From the NCBI RefSeq assembly GCF_001612785.1, contig NZ_BDBC01000050.1:1-59600 (forward strand): 59,600 nucleotides of DNA, given 5' to 3'. The notes under the pieces are model-generated. The model was not told the DNA's origin, did not search any database, and saw only the letters and a list, made by a program, of their open reading frames with translations. Shown here piece by piece: positions 29,462 through 37,709 of this stretch (positions within the stretch are counted from its first letter, which is position 1; every line of letters begins with the position of its first letter). The translations under genes and the position numbers were made by a program. The stretch comes from Nocardia beijingensis NBRC 16342 (GTDB taxonomy: Bacteria > Actinomycetota > Actinomycetes > Mycobacteriales > Mycobacteriaceae).

Positions 29462-29474
29462 CAGCTGATGCCGA

Positions 29475-30941
29475 TCAGGCGTTGCCGGACAGCTTCTCGC
29501 GCAGAGCCGCCAGCTGGGCGTCGCTGGCCAGCGAACCACCGGCGGGCTCGGCCTGGCCGGCGGAGGACTGCGAACCGCTCTCCGAGGAGTAGTTCGACGC
29601 GCCGCCGCCGTTCGCGGCCTCGGCCGCGGCGTCGGCCGCCATCTTCTCCATCTGCGCGGTGTGCATCTTGTGGCGACGCTCCGCCTCGGCGTAGCGGCCT
29701 TCCCACTCCTCGCGCTGCTTGTCGAAGCCCTCGAGCCACTCGTTGGTGTCGGGGTCGAAGCCCTCGGGGAAGATGTAGTTGCCCTGCTCGTCGTAGCTGT
29801 CGGCCATGCCGTACTTCGACGGGTCGAACTCGGCGTGGTAGTCCTCGTTGGCCTGCTTGAGGCTCAGCGAGATCCGGCGACGCTCCAGGTCGATGTCGAT
29901 GACCTTGACCATCGCGTCGTCGCCGACGGCCACGACCTGGTCCGGGACCTCCACGTGGCGCTCGGCCAGCTCGGAGATGTGCACCAGGCCCTCGATGCCC
30001 TCCTCGACGCGGACGAACGCGCCGAACGGAACGAGCTTGGTGACCTTGCCCGGCACGATCTGGCCGATCGCGTGGGTGCGGGCGAACTGACGCCACGGGT
30101 CTTCCTGGGTCGCCTTCAGCGACAGCGAGACGCGCTCGCGGTCCAGGTCGACGTCGAGCACCTCGACGGTGACCTCGTTGCCGACCTCGACGACCTCGGA
30201 CGGGTGGTCGATGTGCTTCCAAGACAGCTCGGAGACGTGCACCAGACCGTCCACGCCGCCCAGGTCGACGAAGGCGCCGAAGTTGACGATCGAGGAGACC
30301 ACACCCTTGCGGACCTGGCCCTTCTGCAGCTGGTGCAGGAACTCGCTGCGCACCTCGGACTGGGTCTGCTCCAGCCAGGCGCGGCGGGAGAGCACGACGT
30401 TGTTGCGGTTCTTGTCCAGCTCGATGATCTTGGCCTCGATCTCCTTGCCGACGTACGGCTGGAGATCGCGGACGCGCCGCATCTCGACCAGCGACGCGGG
30501 CAGGAAGCCGCGCAGGCCGATGTCGAGGATCAGGCCGCCCTTGACGACCTCGATGACGGTGCCCTTGACGGCCTCGTCCTTCTCCTTGAGCTCCTCGATG
30601 GTGCCCCACGCACGCTCGTACTGCGCCCGCTTCTTCGACAGGATCAGGCGGCCTTCCTTGTCCTCCTTGGTGAGAACAAGGGCCTCGACCTCATCGCCCA
30701 CGGAAACGACCTCGTTGGGGTCGACGTCGTGCTTGATGGAGAGTTCACGAGAGGGGATGACGCCTTCGGTCTTGTAACCGATGTCGAGCAGGACCTCGTC
30801 GCGATCGACCTTGACGATGGTTCCTTCGACGATGTCGCCGTCGTTGAAGTACTTGATCGTGGCGTCGATGGCGGCGAGGAAATCCTCGGCGGAGCCGATG
30901 TCGTTGACGGCTACCTGCGGCGAGGTGACGGTGGTGGGCAT
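29475..30941 (-). CDS. rpsA: 30S ribosomal protein S1
   Basis: S1 binds mRNA and helps it dock on the 30S subunit. The 488-residue protein has four S1 (OB-fold) domains, starting near GDIVEGTIVKVDRDEVLLDIG, VKGTVIEVVKGGLILDIGLRG, RKGVVSSIVNFGAFVDLGG and VPGKVTKLVPFGAFVRVEEG. The C-terminal tail is acidic and Ser/Gly-rich and ends with SDAQLAALREKLSGNA, a region linked to pyrazinoic acid and trans-translation studies in mycobacteria. The ATG at 30941 gives an N terminus (MPTTVTSPQVAVNDIGSAED) like the M. tuberculosis protein. Confidence 0.98.
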   Translation of the reverse strand: MPTTVTSPQVAVNDIGSAEDFLAAIDATIKYFNDGDIVEGTIVKVDRDEVLLDIGYKTEGVIPSRELSIKHDVDPNEVVSVGDEVEALVLTKEDKEGRLILSKKRAQYERAWGTIEELKEKDEAVKGTVIEVVKGGLILDIGLRGFLPASLVEMRRVRDLQPYVGKEIEAKIIELDKNRNNVVLSRRAWLEQTQSEVRSEFLHQLQKGQVRKGVVSSIVNFGAFVDLGGVDGLVHVSELSWKHIDHPSEVVEVGNEVTVEVLDVDLDRERVSLSLKATQEDPWRQFARTHAIGQIVPGKVTKLVPFGAFVRVEEGIEGLVHISELAERHVEVPDQVVAVGDDAMVKVIDIDLERRRISLSLKQANEDYHAEFDPSKYGMADSYDEQGNYIFPEGFDPDTNEWLEGFDKQREEWEGRYAEAERRHKMHTAQMEKMAADAAAEAANGGGASNYSSESGSQSSAGQAEPAGGSLASDAQLAALREKLSGNA

Positions 30942-31181
30942 ATGTCGGTTTGCTCCGGACGGATTGTGGTCGGTTGCGGACATTGGAACTTTCGGTACGC
31001 TGCGATCTCACCGCGAGGTGTGAAGACGGACACTAGGAACGTACCGCACGCGACGCGCGTGAAACTCAGCACGGGTTGAACTTCGGTACGGCTGTACGGA
31101 AGACACTCGCGCGTTCAGCGTACGCGACCTCGGTCCGGGCGGGCAAACCGGTCGGGTCGCCACGCCGATAGTCTGATCGGC

Positions 31182-32033
31182 GTGTCGGAAGATCGCCATG
31201 CGCAAGCGAACGCACAGCTCGGAACGGCGGGCACGGTGCGGACCCGAATCGGTTCGGCGGCCAGCAGACTGGCCAGCAGGCGGTGGTGGGACGCCGACGC
31301 CGCGCAATACCACGAGACGCACGCGGAGTTCCTCGGCGTCGACTCCCCCGGCGGCGAGTTCGTGTGGTGCCCGGAGGGCCTGCACGAGGGCGACATGCGC
31401 TTCCTCGGCGACGTCACCGGCAAGGCGGTGCTGGAGATCGGCTGCGGCTCGGCTCCGTGCTCGCGCTGGCTGGCCGGGCAGGGCGCGCGGCCCGTCGGGC
31501 TCGACCTGTCGCGCGGGATGCTCGAGCGGGGTCTCGCGGTCATGGCGCACGGTGGCCCGCGGGTTCCGCTGGTGCAGGCGGACGCCGAGGCTCTCCCGTT
31601 CGCGGACGCGTCGTTCGATCTGGCCTGCTCGGCGTTCGGCGCGGTGCCGTTCGTCGCGGACTCGGCGCTGGTGATGCGCGAGGTGGCGCGGGTGCTGCGG
31701 CCCGGCGGCCGCTGGGTGTTCTCGGTGAACCACCCGATGCGCTGGATCTTCCCGGACGATCCCGGTCCCGGGGGCCTGACCGCCACCATCCCGTACTTCG
31801 ACCGCACCCCTTATGTCGAGGTCGACGGCGAGAACGTGCCCACCTACGTCGAGCATCACCGGACCATCGGCGACCGGGTCAGGGAGATCGTCGCGGCGGG
31901 CCTGACGCTGGAGGACATCGTCGAACCGGAGTGGCCGGAATGGCTCGACCGGGAATGGGGTCAGTGGAGCCCGCTGCGCGGCGAACTGTTTCCCGGTACA
32001 GCCATCTTCGTCACGAGGAAGCCCGCAGCGTGA
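31182..32033 (+). CDS. Class I SAM-dependent methyltransferase
   Basis: A 283-residue methyltransferase. VLEIGCGSAPCSRWLAGQGARPVGLDLSRGML contains motif I and the acidic ribose-binding residue. VQADAEALPFADASFDLACSAF and VLRPGGRWVFSVNHPMRW are post-I and motif III-type segments of the Methyltransf_11 group. The GTG at 31182 lies seven bases after TAGTCT (31169-31174), suggesting a leaderless mRNA. It is divergent from rpsA, and its last 23 bp overlap the end of a convergent small gene. The substrate is unknown. Confidence 0.9.
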   Translation: MSEDRHAQANAQLGTAGTVRTRIGSAASRLASRRWWDADAAQYHETHAEFLGVDSPGGEFVWCPEGLHEGDMRFLGDVTGKAVLEIGCGSAPCSRWLAGQGARPVGLDLSRGMLERGLAVMAHGGPRVPLVQADAEALPFADASFDLACSAFGAVPFVADSALVMREVARVLRPGGRWVFSVNHPMRWIFPDDPGPGGLTATIPYFDRTPYVEVDGENVPTYVEHHRTIGDRVREIVAAGLTLEDIVEPEWPEWLDREWGQWSPLRGELFPGTAIFVTRKPAA

Positions 32034-32319
32034 GGCGGCGGTCGTCGACGAGTTCCAGGATGGAGACCTCGTGGCTGACCAGCAGCATCTGCGTCCGCGG
32101 CAGGTCGACGAGCTTGTGCAGGCCGTCCCGGAAGGCTTCGGCCTCCGCCATGGTGTCGAAGTCGAACTCGATGAGGACCCGGTTGGGGTTGTGCGTGAAC
32201 CGCGCCACCCGGCAGTTGCGGGCTCCGGCATCCGCGAAGAACTGCTCCAGACCGTCGAAGGCGGGCTTCCACGTCTCGTAGTCGCGCACGGTGTCGTCGA
32301 TATGCACGATCGTGGTCAT
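32011..32319 (-). CDS. Small conserved protein of unknown function, ferredoxin-like fold likely
   Basis: A 102-residue protein, TTIVHIDDTVRDYETWKPAFDGLEQF ... RVARFTHNPNRVLIEFDFDTMAEAEAFRDGL, whose alternating strand-helix pattern resembles dimeric alpha/beta-barrel (ABM/DUF1330-like) proteins. No catalytic residue is evident. Two adjacent ATGs exist; the second (32319) is five bases from AGGGG and is preferred. The stop overlaps the methyltransferase 3' end by 23 bp in convergent orientation, which is unusual and could give antisense interference. Confidence 0.7.
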   Translation of the reverse strand: MTTIVHIDDTVRDYETWKPAFDGLEQFFADAGARNCRVARFTHNPNRVLIEFDFDTMAEAEAFRDGLHKLVDLPRTQMLLVSHEVSILELVDDRRLTLRASS

Positions 32320-32420
32320 CATTTCCCCTTTCGGTTCCGATGGCCGGGAATTTGCTGACACCTTGCCAGTCTTCGCGCCATCGGGCCGGGGCGCCATCTC
32401 TGATGGGTATCGAGGTCGTG

Positions 32421-32579
32421 TCACTGCGACTTCGGTTTGCGCCCGGCCTGCTCCAGTGCCAGCCGCAACGCGTATTCGATCTGGGCGTTGATACTGCGCA
32501 GGTCGTCGGCCGCCCACTTCGCGATGGCGTCGTGGACGGCCGGGTCCAGGCGTAGCAGCAGTTTCTTGCGCTCGGCCAC
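32421..32579 (-). CDS. 52-residue ribbon-helix-helix (Arc/CopG-like) protein
   Basis: A short gene with a GTG start at 32579, 12 bp after the SPFH gene. The protein VAERKKLLLRLDPAVHDAIA then KWAADDLRSINAQIEYALRL is a ribbon-helix-helix unit: the KLLLRL strand contacts DNA as a dimer, and the helices include the typical RSINAQIEYALRLAL. A basic tail GRKPKSQ ends it. GAGG of the SPFH stop region is its ribosome binding site. It probably regulates its own operon through the palindrome at 33489-33505, and resembles antitoxin-type regulators, but no toxin gene is present. Confidence 0.8.
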   Translation of the reverse strand: MAERKKLLLRLDPAVHDAIAKWAADDLRSINAQIEYALRLALEQAGRKPKSQ

Positions 32580-32591
32580 GGGCAGCCCGCC

Positions 32592-33476
32592 TCAGGAGTA
32601 GAGCGAACCGGCGTTGACGACAGGCTGGGTGGGACGGTCGCCGCACAGCACGACGAGCAGGTTCGACACCATCGCCGCCTTGCGCTCCTCGTCCAGTTCC
32701 ACCATGCCCTCCTGGGCGAGCCGCTCCAGCGCGAGGCCGACCATGCCGACCGCGCCCTCCACGATCCTGGTCCGCGCGGCGACCACCTGCGCGGCCTGCT
32801 GGCGCACCAGCATCGCCTGGGCGATCTCGGGCGCGTAGGCGAGGTGGGTGATCCGCGCCTCCAGCACCTCGATGCCTGCCATCTCGGTGCGCTCGCGCAG
32901 TTCCACGGTCAGCTCCTCGGCCACCTCGGCGCCGTCGCGCAGGCTGGTGCGGTCGGCCTCGTGCGCGTCGTACGGGTGCGTCGTGGCCAGGTGCCGGACG
33001 GCCGCCTCGGACTGGGTCTCCACGTACTCCTCGTAGTCGTCGACGGCGAAGGCGGCCTTGAAGCTGTCGACCACCCGGTAGACCACCACCGCGGCGATCT
33101 CCACCGGGTTGCCGTCGGCGTCGTTGACCTTGAGTTTCTGGGTCTCGAAGTTCCGCACGCGCAACGAGATGCTCTTGCGATCGGTCAGCGGAAGCACCGA
33201 GTAGAAGCCGGGCTCGCTCACCGAGCCGACGTAGCGGCCGAAGAACTGCACCACCTTGGCCTCGTTCGGGTTCACGACGGTCAGGCCGGTCGCGAGCAGC
33301 AGCAGGACGACGACCACCACCGTGGCCGCCACCGCACCGGCCACGGCGATGCCGTTGCCGTCCCTGGCGCCGACGGTGAAACCGAGCGCGGCGCCGCCGC
33401 CGAACAAGACCGTGAGCACGAACCACCCCAACAGCACCAGAAAGCCGTCGAGGTGGAACGCGGAGCGAAGCTGCAT
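32592..33476 (-). CDS. SPFH (band 7/stomatin-like) membrane protein
   Basis: A 294-residue protein. Two N-terminal hydrophobic segments (GFLVLLGWFVLTVLFGGGAAL and GAVAATVVVVVLLLLATGL) anchor it, and the SPFH domain begins at NPNEAKVVQFFGRYVGSVSEPGFY. A C-terminal helical region (QAMLVRQQAAQVVAARTRIVEGA) supports oligomer formation. Such proteins organise membrane microdomains and proteases. The ATG at 33476 follows GGGAGGA. A ribbon-helix-helix gene follows after 12 bp. A palindrome lies just upstream of the ribosome binding site. Confidence 0.92.
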   Translation of the reverse strand: MQLRSAFHLDGFLVLLGWFVLTVLFGGGAALGFTVGARDGNGIAVAGAVAATVVVVVLLLLATGLTVVNPNEAKVVQFFGRYVGSVSEPGFYSVLPLTDRKSISLRVRNFETQKLKVNDADGNPVEIAAVVVYRVVDSFKAAFAVDDYEEYVETQSEAAVRHLATTHPYDAHEADRTSLRDGAEVAEELTVELRERTEMAGIEVLEARITHLAYAPEIAQAMLVRQQAAQVVAARTRIVEGAVGMVGLALERLAQEGMVELDEERKAAMVSNLLVVLCGDRPTQPVVNAGSLYS

Positions 33477-33488
33477 GACATCCTCCCA

Positions 33489-33505
33489 ATATCAGAGTGA
33501 TATCA
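33489..33505. promoter_or_regulatory. Palindromic operator candidate for the SPFH-RHH operon
   Basis: ATATCA-GAG-TGATAT (33489-33503) is a perfect 15-bp palindrome, and the overlapping TGATATCA (33498-33505) is a second one. They lie 13-29 bp upstream of the SPFH ATG in an AT-rich patch. Tandem short palindromes suit ribbon-helix-helix binding. Confidence 0.55.
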
Positions 33506-33520
33506 CGAAGATAGCATGCT

Positions 33521-33548
33521 GCCGCCGCGCCGCACAGGGCGCGGCGGC
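33521..33548 (-). terminator. Hairpin after the FAD oxidase gene
   Basis: GCCGCCGCGCC (33521-33531) pairs with GGCGCGGCGGC (33538-33548) around a 6-nt loop, just past the oxidase stop at 33556 and upstream of the SPFH promoter. No U run. Confidence 0.5.
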
Positions 33549-33555
33549 GGCGCGA

Positions 33556-34917
33556 TCAGCCTGCGTCCGGCCGGATGTTGCGGTTGAAACGGAACAGGTT
33601 GCGCGGATCGTGCCGGGTCTTGAGCGCGACCAGCCGGGCGTAGGTCTCCGGCCCGTAACCCGCGCGGGTCTGCGCCTCGTCGGCTTCGGCGCCCGCGCCG
33701 TAGAGGAAGTTCAGGCTGTGCCCGAGCGTCCACGGCGTCAGCGCGGCACGGATCGCCGCGCGGGTGGCGGCGGCCTCGGGACCGGTGATGATCCGCACGA
33801 CATAGGCGGCCTCGCGATGGTCGACGGCGATCCGGGCGCCGCTCGGGCGGGCCAGCGCGCCACCGAGATGACGGACGTCGATCACCGCGCCCGCACCCGA
33901 ATCCGGACCCGCGACGGCGAGCAGGGCCGCGGCCGTTTCGCCGGTGAATGCACCGAGCAGCGCGTTGGTGGCGGCGTAGGCGTGCGGATGGTCGGGGTCG
34001 CTGTGGATGGTGTGCGACTCGGTGTACGGCATCTCGCGCAGGTCGTCCTTCAGCCGCTCCCCGACCGCCCGCAACGGCGCGACCAGCCTTTCCCCTTCCT
34101 CCGCGGGCCCGTCGTAGGCGATCCGGATCGAGGCGACGTACCGACCGCGCAGCGGCGCGGGCACCTGCGGGACGTCGGGGAAGGCGAGCATGGTGACCGT
34201 CGAGGTGAGTTCCTCCGGCACGGTCGCCGTCCACTGCCGCCACGCCTCCAGCGCCCGCTCGACCAGCGGCGTATCGAACATCAGTTGTCCGCCGTACACC
34301 CTGGTGACCGGCACGAGGCCGACCTCCATGCCCGTGACGACACCGAAGTTGCCCCCGCTGCCGAGCACGGCGCCGAACAGCTCGTCGTCCGGCGTCAGCG
34401 TGCGCACCCGTCCGTCCGCGGTGACCAGCTCGATCGCTCGCACGTGCTCGGCCGCGTACCCGAACCGGCGCGCGAGCAGCCCGACGCCGCCGCCGAGCAG
34501 GTAGCCGACCACGCCCACCGACGGCGACGACCCGTTCACCGGCGCCAGCCCGTGCCCGGCCGCCGCCTCGACCAGCGCGCCCGCCCGCACCCCCGCGCCG
34601 ACGTGCGCGGTCCGGCGGACCGGATCGATCCGGATGCCGGTCATGCGCCGGGTGCTGATCAGCACGCCGCCGTCCGCGGCGACGGACAGTCCGTGGCCGG
34701 TGGCCTGCACGGCGATCGGCAGATCGTGGCGGGCAGCGTATTCCACGGCCGCGCGCACGTCCTCGGCGTGCACCGCGACCACGATCAGGGCGGGCCGATG
34801 GGTGTAGGCGGTCTGGAACCCGGCGAGCTCCGCTTCGTAGCCGTCGTCACCCGGACCGAACACCGGGCCGGTGTAGATGTCGCTGTTGTCTTCGATCTGT
34901 GCGGCGTTGTTTCCCAT
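33556..34917 (-). CDS. FAD-linked oxidase (berberine-bridge-enzyme-like)
   Basis: A 453-residue flavoprotein of the VAO/PCMH superfamily. PIAVQATGHGLSVAADGGVLI holds the His that usually binds FAD covalently. SPSVGVVGYLLGGGVGLLARRFG is the second FAD motif; the Cys that gives bicovalent flavinylation in many homologues is absent here (NGSSPSVG). The BBE C-terminal motif is YARLVALKTRHDPRNLFRFNRNI. These enzymes oxidise sugars, alcohols or natural products. It is divergent from a LysR gene, which likely regulates it. There is no secretion signal. Confidence 0.9.
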   Translation of the reverse strand: MGNNAAQIEDNSDIYTGPVFGPGDDGYEAELAGFQTAYTHRPALIVVAVHAEDVRAAVEYAARHDLPIAVQATGHGLSVAADGGVLISTRRMTGIRIDPVRRTAHVGAGVRAGALVEAAAGHGLAPVNGSSPSVGVVGYLLGGGVGLLARRFGYAAEHVRAIELVTADGRVRTLTPDDELFGAVLGSGGNFGVVTGMEVGLVPVTRVYGGQLMFDTPLVERALEAWRQWTATVPEELTSTVTMLAFPDVPQVPAPLRGRYVASIRIAYDGPAEEGERLVAPLRAVGERLKDDLREMPYTESHTIHSDPDHPHAYAATNALLGAFTGETAAALLAVAGPDSGAGAVIDVRHLGGALARPSGARIAVDHREAAYVVRIITGPEAAATRAAIRAALTPWTLGHSLNFLYGAGAEADEAQTRAGYGPETYARLVALKTRHDPRNLFRFNRNIRPDAG

Positions 34918-34956
34918 GACTTCGACCCTGCCCGGCCAGCGAAAAGAAGTAAAACA

Positions 34957-34984
34957 GATCGTTATTCTGGTTCCTATAATGATC
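34957..34984. promoter_or_regulatory. LysR binding-site candidate
   Basis: GATCGTTAT (34957-34965) and ATAATGATC (34976-34984) are inverted arms with one mismatch, spaced by 10 bp. They lie in the 71-bp gap between the FAD oxidase and lysR genes and end five bases before the lysR ATG. Confidence 0.55.
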
Positions 34985-34988
34985 AGTT

Positions 34989-35888
34989 ATGGAACTGCGC
35001 CACCTGCGTTATTTCGTCACAGTCGCCGAGGAAGCGAGCTTCACCCGTGCGGCGGCTCGGCTGCACCTGGCCCAACCGGGGCTCAGCGCCCAGATCCGGC
35101 AGCTGGAGCGCGAGCTCGGTCATCCGCTGCTGGACCGGGGCGGACGCACCGTCACGCTGACCGAGGTCGGCGCCGCCGTCCTCCCGCACGCGAAGGCGGC
35201 GCTCGCCGCCGCCGAGCGGGTCGGTCACACGGTGGACGAGTTCACCGGCTTGCTACGGGGGCAGGTCAGGATCGGCCTCATCTCGGGAGCCGCGGTCGAG
35301 GAATTCGACGTCGCGGCCGTGCTGGCCGACTTCCATCACGACCACCCGCAGGTCGCCATCAGCCTCACCGAGGACACCTCCGAGCGGATGCTCGCCGCCC
35401 TCGGCCGCGGCGAGCTGGACGTGGCCCTGATCGGGATGACCGGCGCGGAACCGGATCCGGCCATCGGCGTCGAAGTGGTGCTGGAGACCGCGCTGGTGGC
35501 CGCGGTCGCGGCGGCCGACCACGGCTTCGGCGCGGAGCTGCCGCTCACCGCCCTGCGGGATCGTCCGCTGATCTGCCTCACGCCGGGCACGGGCATCCGC
35601 GGCGTGTTCGAGCGCGCCTGCGCGGCGGCGGGATTCGAGCCCACCGTCGCCTACGAGGCGGCGGCGCCCGCGCTGCTGCTGCGCCTGGCCGCCCGTGGCC
35701 TCGGCATCGCCGTCGTGCCCGAACTCACCGCCGCGGAGGCAGCGGCCTTCGGGGTCCGGATGGTCCGCATCGTCGAGCCGGAACCGCGCGGGCGTCTCGC
35801 GCTGGCGTGGCGCACCGACCGTCCCGCGAGCCCCGCGGCCAAAGTGCTGCTCGGCCAGCTGCGCATCGCCTTGCGCGCCGATACGTGA
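34989..35888 (+). CDS. LysR family transcriptional regulator
   Basis: A 299-residue LysR regulator. MELRHLRYFVTVAEEASFTRAAARLHLAQPGLSAQIRQLERELGHPL is the winged helix-turn-helix, and residues about 90-295 form the periplasmic-binding-protein-like effector domain. The ATG at 34989 has no obvious ribosome binding site and may be leaderless. It is divergent from the FAD oxidase, the usual arrangement for LysR control of a target gene. The effector is unknown. Confidence 0.95.
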   Translation: MELRHLRYFVTVAEEASFTRAAARLHLAQPGLSAQIRQLERELGHPLLDRGGRTVTLTEVGAAVLPHAKAALAAAERVGHTVDEFTGLLRGQVRIGLISGAAVEEFDVAAVLADFHHDHPQVAISLTEDTSERMLAALGRGELDVALIGMTGAEPDPAIGVEVVLETALVAAVAAADHGFGAELPLTALRDRPLICLTPGTGIRGVFERACAAAGFEPTVAYEAAAPALLLRLAARGLGIAVVPELTAAEAAAFGVRMVRIVEPEPRGRLALAWRTDRPASPAAKVLLGQLRIALRADT

Positions 35889-35947
35889 GTACGGTGGGGT
35901 CGCCCCGGCCCGACCGGCGGAGGACGGGCCAGGTTCCGCACTCACGT
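35883..35947. terminator. Bidirectional hairpin between lysR and the ABC operon
   Basis: ACGTGAGT-A-CGG (35883-35894) pairs with CCG-C-ACTCACGT (35936-35947) with one mismatch, enclosing a GGCCCG/CGGGCC inner helix. It includes the lysR stop and lies near the ABC ATPase stop (35962). Confidence 0.5.
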
Positions 35948-35961
35948 TCGGCGGCCCGGTG

Positions 35962-36750
35962 TCAGAGCAGTCGCGAGAGGAACGCCTTGGTGCGCTCGTG
36001 CCGCGGCTCGGCCAGCACGCGCCGGGGCGGCCCCGCCTCCACGACCACGCCACCGTCCATGAAGACCAGCTGATCGGCGACCTCGCGGGCGAACCCCATC
36101 TCGTGGGTCACCACCACCATCGTCATGCCCGACTTCGCCAATTCCCGCATGACGGTGAGCACCTCGCCGACCAGCTCCGGGTCCAGCGCGGAGGTCGGTT
36201 CGTCGAACAGCATGAGCTTGGGGTCCATGGCCAGGGCGCGGGCGATCGCCACACGCTGCTGCTGACCGCCGGACAGCTGCGCCGGGTAGGCGTTCGCCTT
36301 GTCCGCAAGCCCGACCCGGTCCAGCAGTTCCTTGGCCCTGGTCACCGCGTCCGCCTTGCGCACCTTCTTCACCTGGGTGGGCGCCTCGATGACGTTCTCC
36401 AGCGCGGTCCGGTGCGGGAACAGATTGAAATGCTGGAACACCATCCCGATCTCGCGGCGCTGCTTGGCCGCGTCGCGCGGGTGCATCTCGTAGAGCTTGC
36501 CGTTCTTCTCCCGGTAGCCGACGATCTCGCCGTCGACGTAGAGCCGGCCCGCGTTCACCTGCTCCAAGTGGTTGATGCAGCGCAGGAAGGTGGACTTGCC
36601 CGAGCCGGACGGCCCGATCAGGCACAGCACTTCGCCGCGGCCCACCTCGAGGGAGACGCCCTTGAGCACCTGCAGGGCGCCGAAGTTCTTGCAGACCCGG
36701 TCCGCCAGCACCATGGGCGGTGCGGTGGTCTTCGCGACGTCCACGCTCAT
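35962..36750 (-). CDS. Polar amino acid ABC transporter, ATP-binding protein
   Basis: A 262-residue ATPase of the GlnQ/HisP group. Walker A is GPSGSGKST, Q-loop MVFQHFNLFPHRTALENV, signature LSGGQQQRVAIARALA, Walker B LMLFDEPTSALDPE and H-loop VVTHEMGF. It powers import of a polar amino acid. The start overlaps the permease stop by 4 bp (ATGA), showing translational coupling. It is the last gene of the operon SBP-permease-ATPase. Confidence 0.95.
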   Translation of the reverse strand: MSVDVAKTTAPPMVLADRVCKNFGALQVLKGVSLEVGRGEVLCLIGPSGSGKSTFLRCINHLEQVNAGRLYVDGEIVGYREKNGKLYEMHPRDAAKQRREIGMVFQHFNLFPHRTALENVIEAPTQVKKVRKADAVTRAKELLDRVGLADKANAYPAQLSGGQQQRVAIARALAMDPKLMLFDEPTSALDPELVGEVLTVMRELAKSGMTMVVVTHEMGFAREVADQLVFMDGGVVVEAGPPRRVLAEPRHERTKAFLSRLL

Positions 36751-37706
36751 TTCGCCTTCTCCCCCTGCTGGGCGTCGGCGAGTTCCTGCAGCTGCTTGGT
36801 GGTCAGCGTGCGGGAGACGCCGCGCGAGTAGTAGCGCTCCAAGTAGTACTGGCCGATCATGAGCACGCTCGTGATCGCCAGATACCAGGTGGCTGCGACC
36901 AGCAGCAGTGGGATGGGCTGGAAGTTCACGCCGTAGATGTCGCGCGCGCGGCCGAACAGATCGGTGCTCAACGGGATGCCGGTGACCAGCGAGGTGGTCT
37001 TCAGCATGCCGATGAGCTCGTTGCCGGTCGGCGGGATGATCACGCGCATGGCCTGCGGCAGCACCGTGCGGCGCATGGTCTGGCTCCAGGACATGCCGAG
37101 CGCGAACGACGCCTCCCGCTGCCCCTCACCGACGGAGTTGATCCCGGCTCGCACGATCTCGGCCATGTAGGCCGCCTCGTTGAGTCCGAGGCCGAGCACG
37201 GCGAAGGCGAACGCGGCCTGCAGCTGCTGCACGTCGAGATGGAAGAACTGCGGCCCGAACGGAACGCCCAGCTGGATCCGGCTGTACAGCGACGGGACCA
37301 GGCCCCAGAACACCAGCTGCACGAACACCGGGGTGCCGCGGAAGATCCACAGGTACACCCAGGCCGAGCTGCGCAACACCGGGTTCGGCGACAGCCGCAT
37401 CACGGCCAGCGTCGTTCCGAGCACGACCGCGATGGCCATCGCGCACACGGTCAGCTCCAGCGTCACGACGGCGCCCGCGGCGATCCGGGTGTCGAACAGG
37501 TATTTCCAGTACGTGTCCCAGCGATAGGCCGGGTTCGTCGCGGCGCCGTAGACGAACAGCGCCACCAGGACGAGGATGACCGCCGCCGCTATCCAGCGAC
37601 CCGGCCTGCGCAGCGGAACCGCTTTGATCGGCTCCGGCTCCCGCGTCGAGTCCGCTCCGCCGGGCCCGGGATCGCCGGGCGCAGGCAGAGTGTCTTTGTC
37701 CGCCAT
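36747..37706 (-). CDS. Polar amino acid ABC transporter, permease
   Basis: A 319-residue HisMQ/GlnP-type permease. The N terminus is a 45-residue Pro/Gly-rich cytosolic extension; the first helix is WIAAAVILVLVALFVYGA. The transmembrane core includes GAVVTLELTVCAMAIAVVLGT, and the EAA loop GQREASFALGMSWSQTMRRTVLPQAMRVIIPP contacts the ATPase. One permease gene implies a homodimer. It starts 3 bp after the binding protein stop region and overlaps the ATPase start by 4 bp. Confidence 0.95.
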   Translation of the reverse strand: MADKDTLPAPGDPGPGGADSTREPEPIKAVPLRRPGRWIAAAVILVLVALFVYGAATNPAYRWDTYWKYLFDTRIAAGAVVTLELTVCAMAIAVVLGTTLAVMRLSPNPVLRSSAWVYLWIFRGTPVFVQLVFWGLVPSLYSRIQLGVPFGPQFFHLDVQQLQAAFAFAVLGLGLNEAAYMAEIVRAGINSVGEGQREASFALGMSWSQTMRRTVLPQAMRVIIPPTGNELIGMLKTTSLVTGIPLSTDLFGRARDIYGVNFQPIPLLLVAATWYLAITSVLMIGQYYLERYYSRGVSRTLTTKQLQELADAQQGEKAK

Positions 37707-37709
37707 CGA

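Noticed and set aside
32421..33476. Classical toxin-antitoxin system
   Set aside because: The ribbon-helix-helix protein looks like an antitoxin regulator, but its partner is an SPFH membrane protein and no known toxin fold is present.
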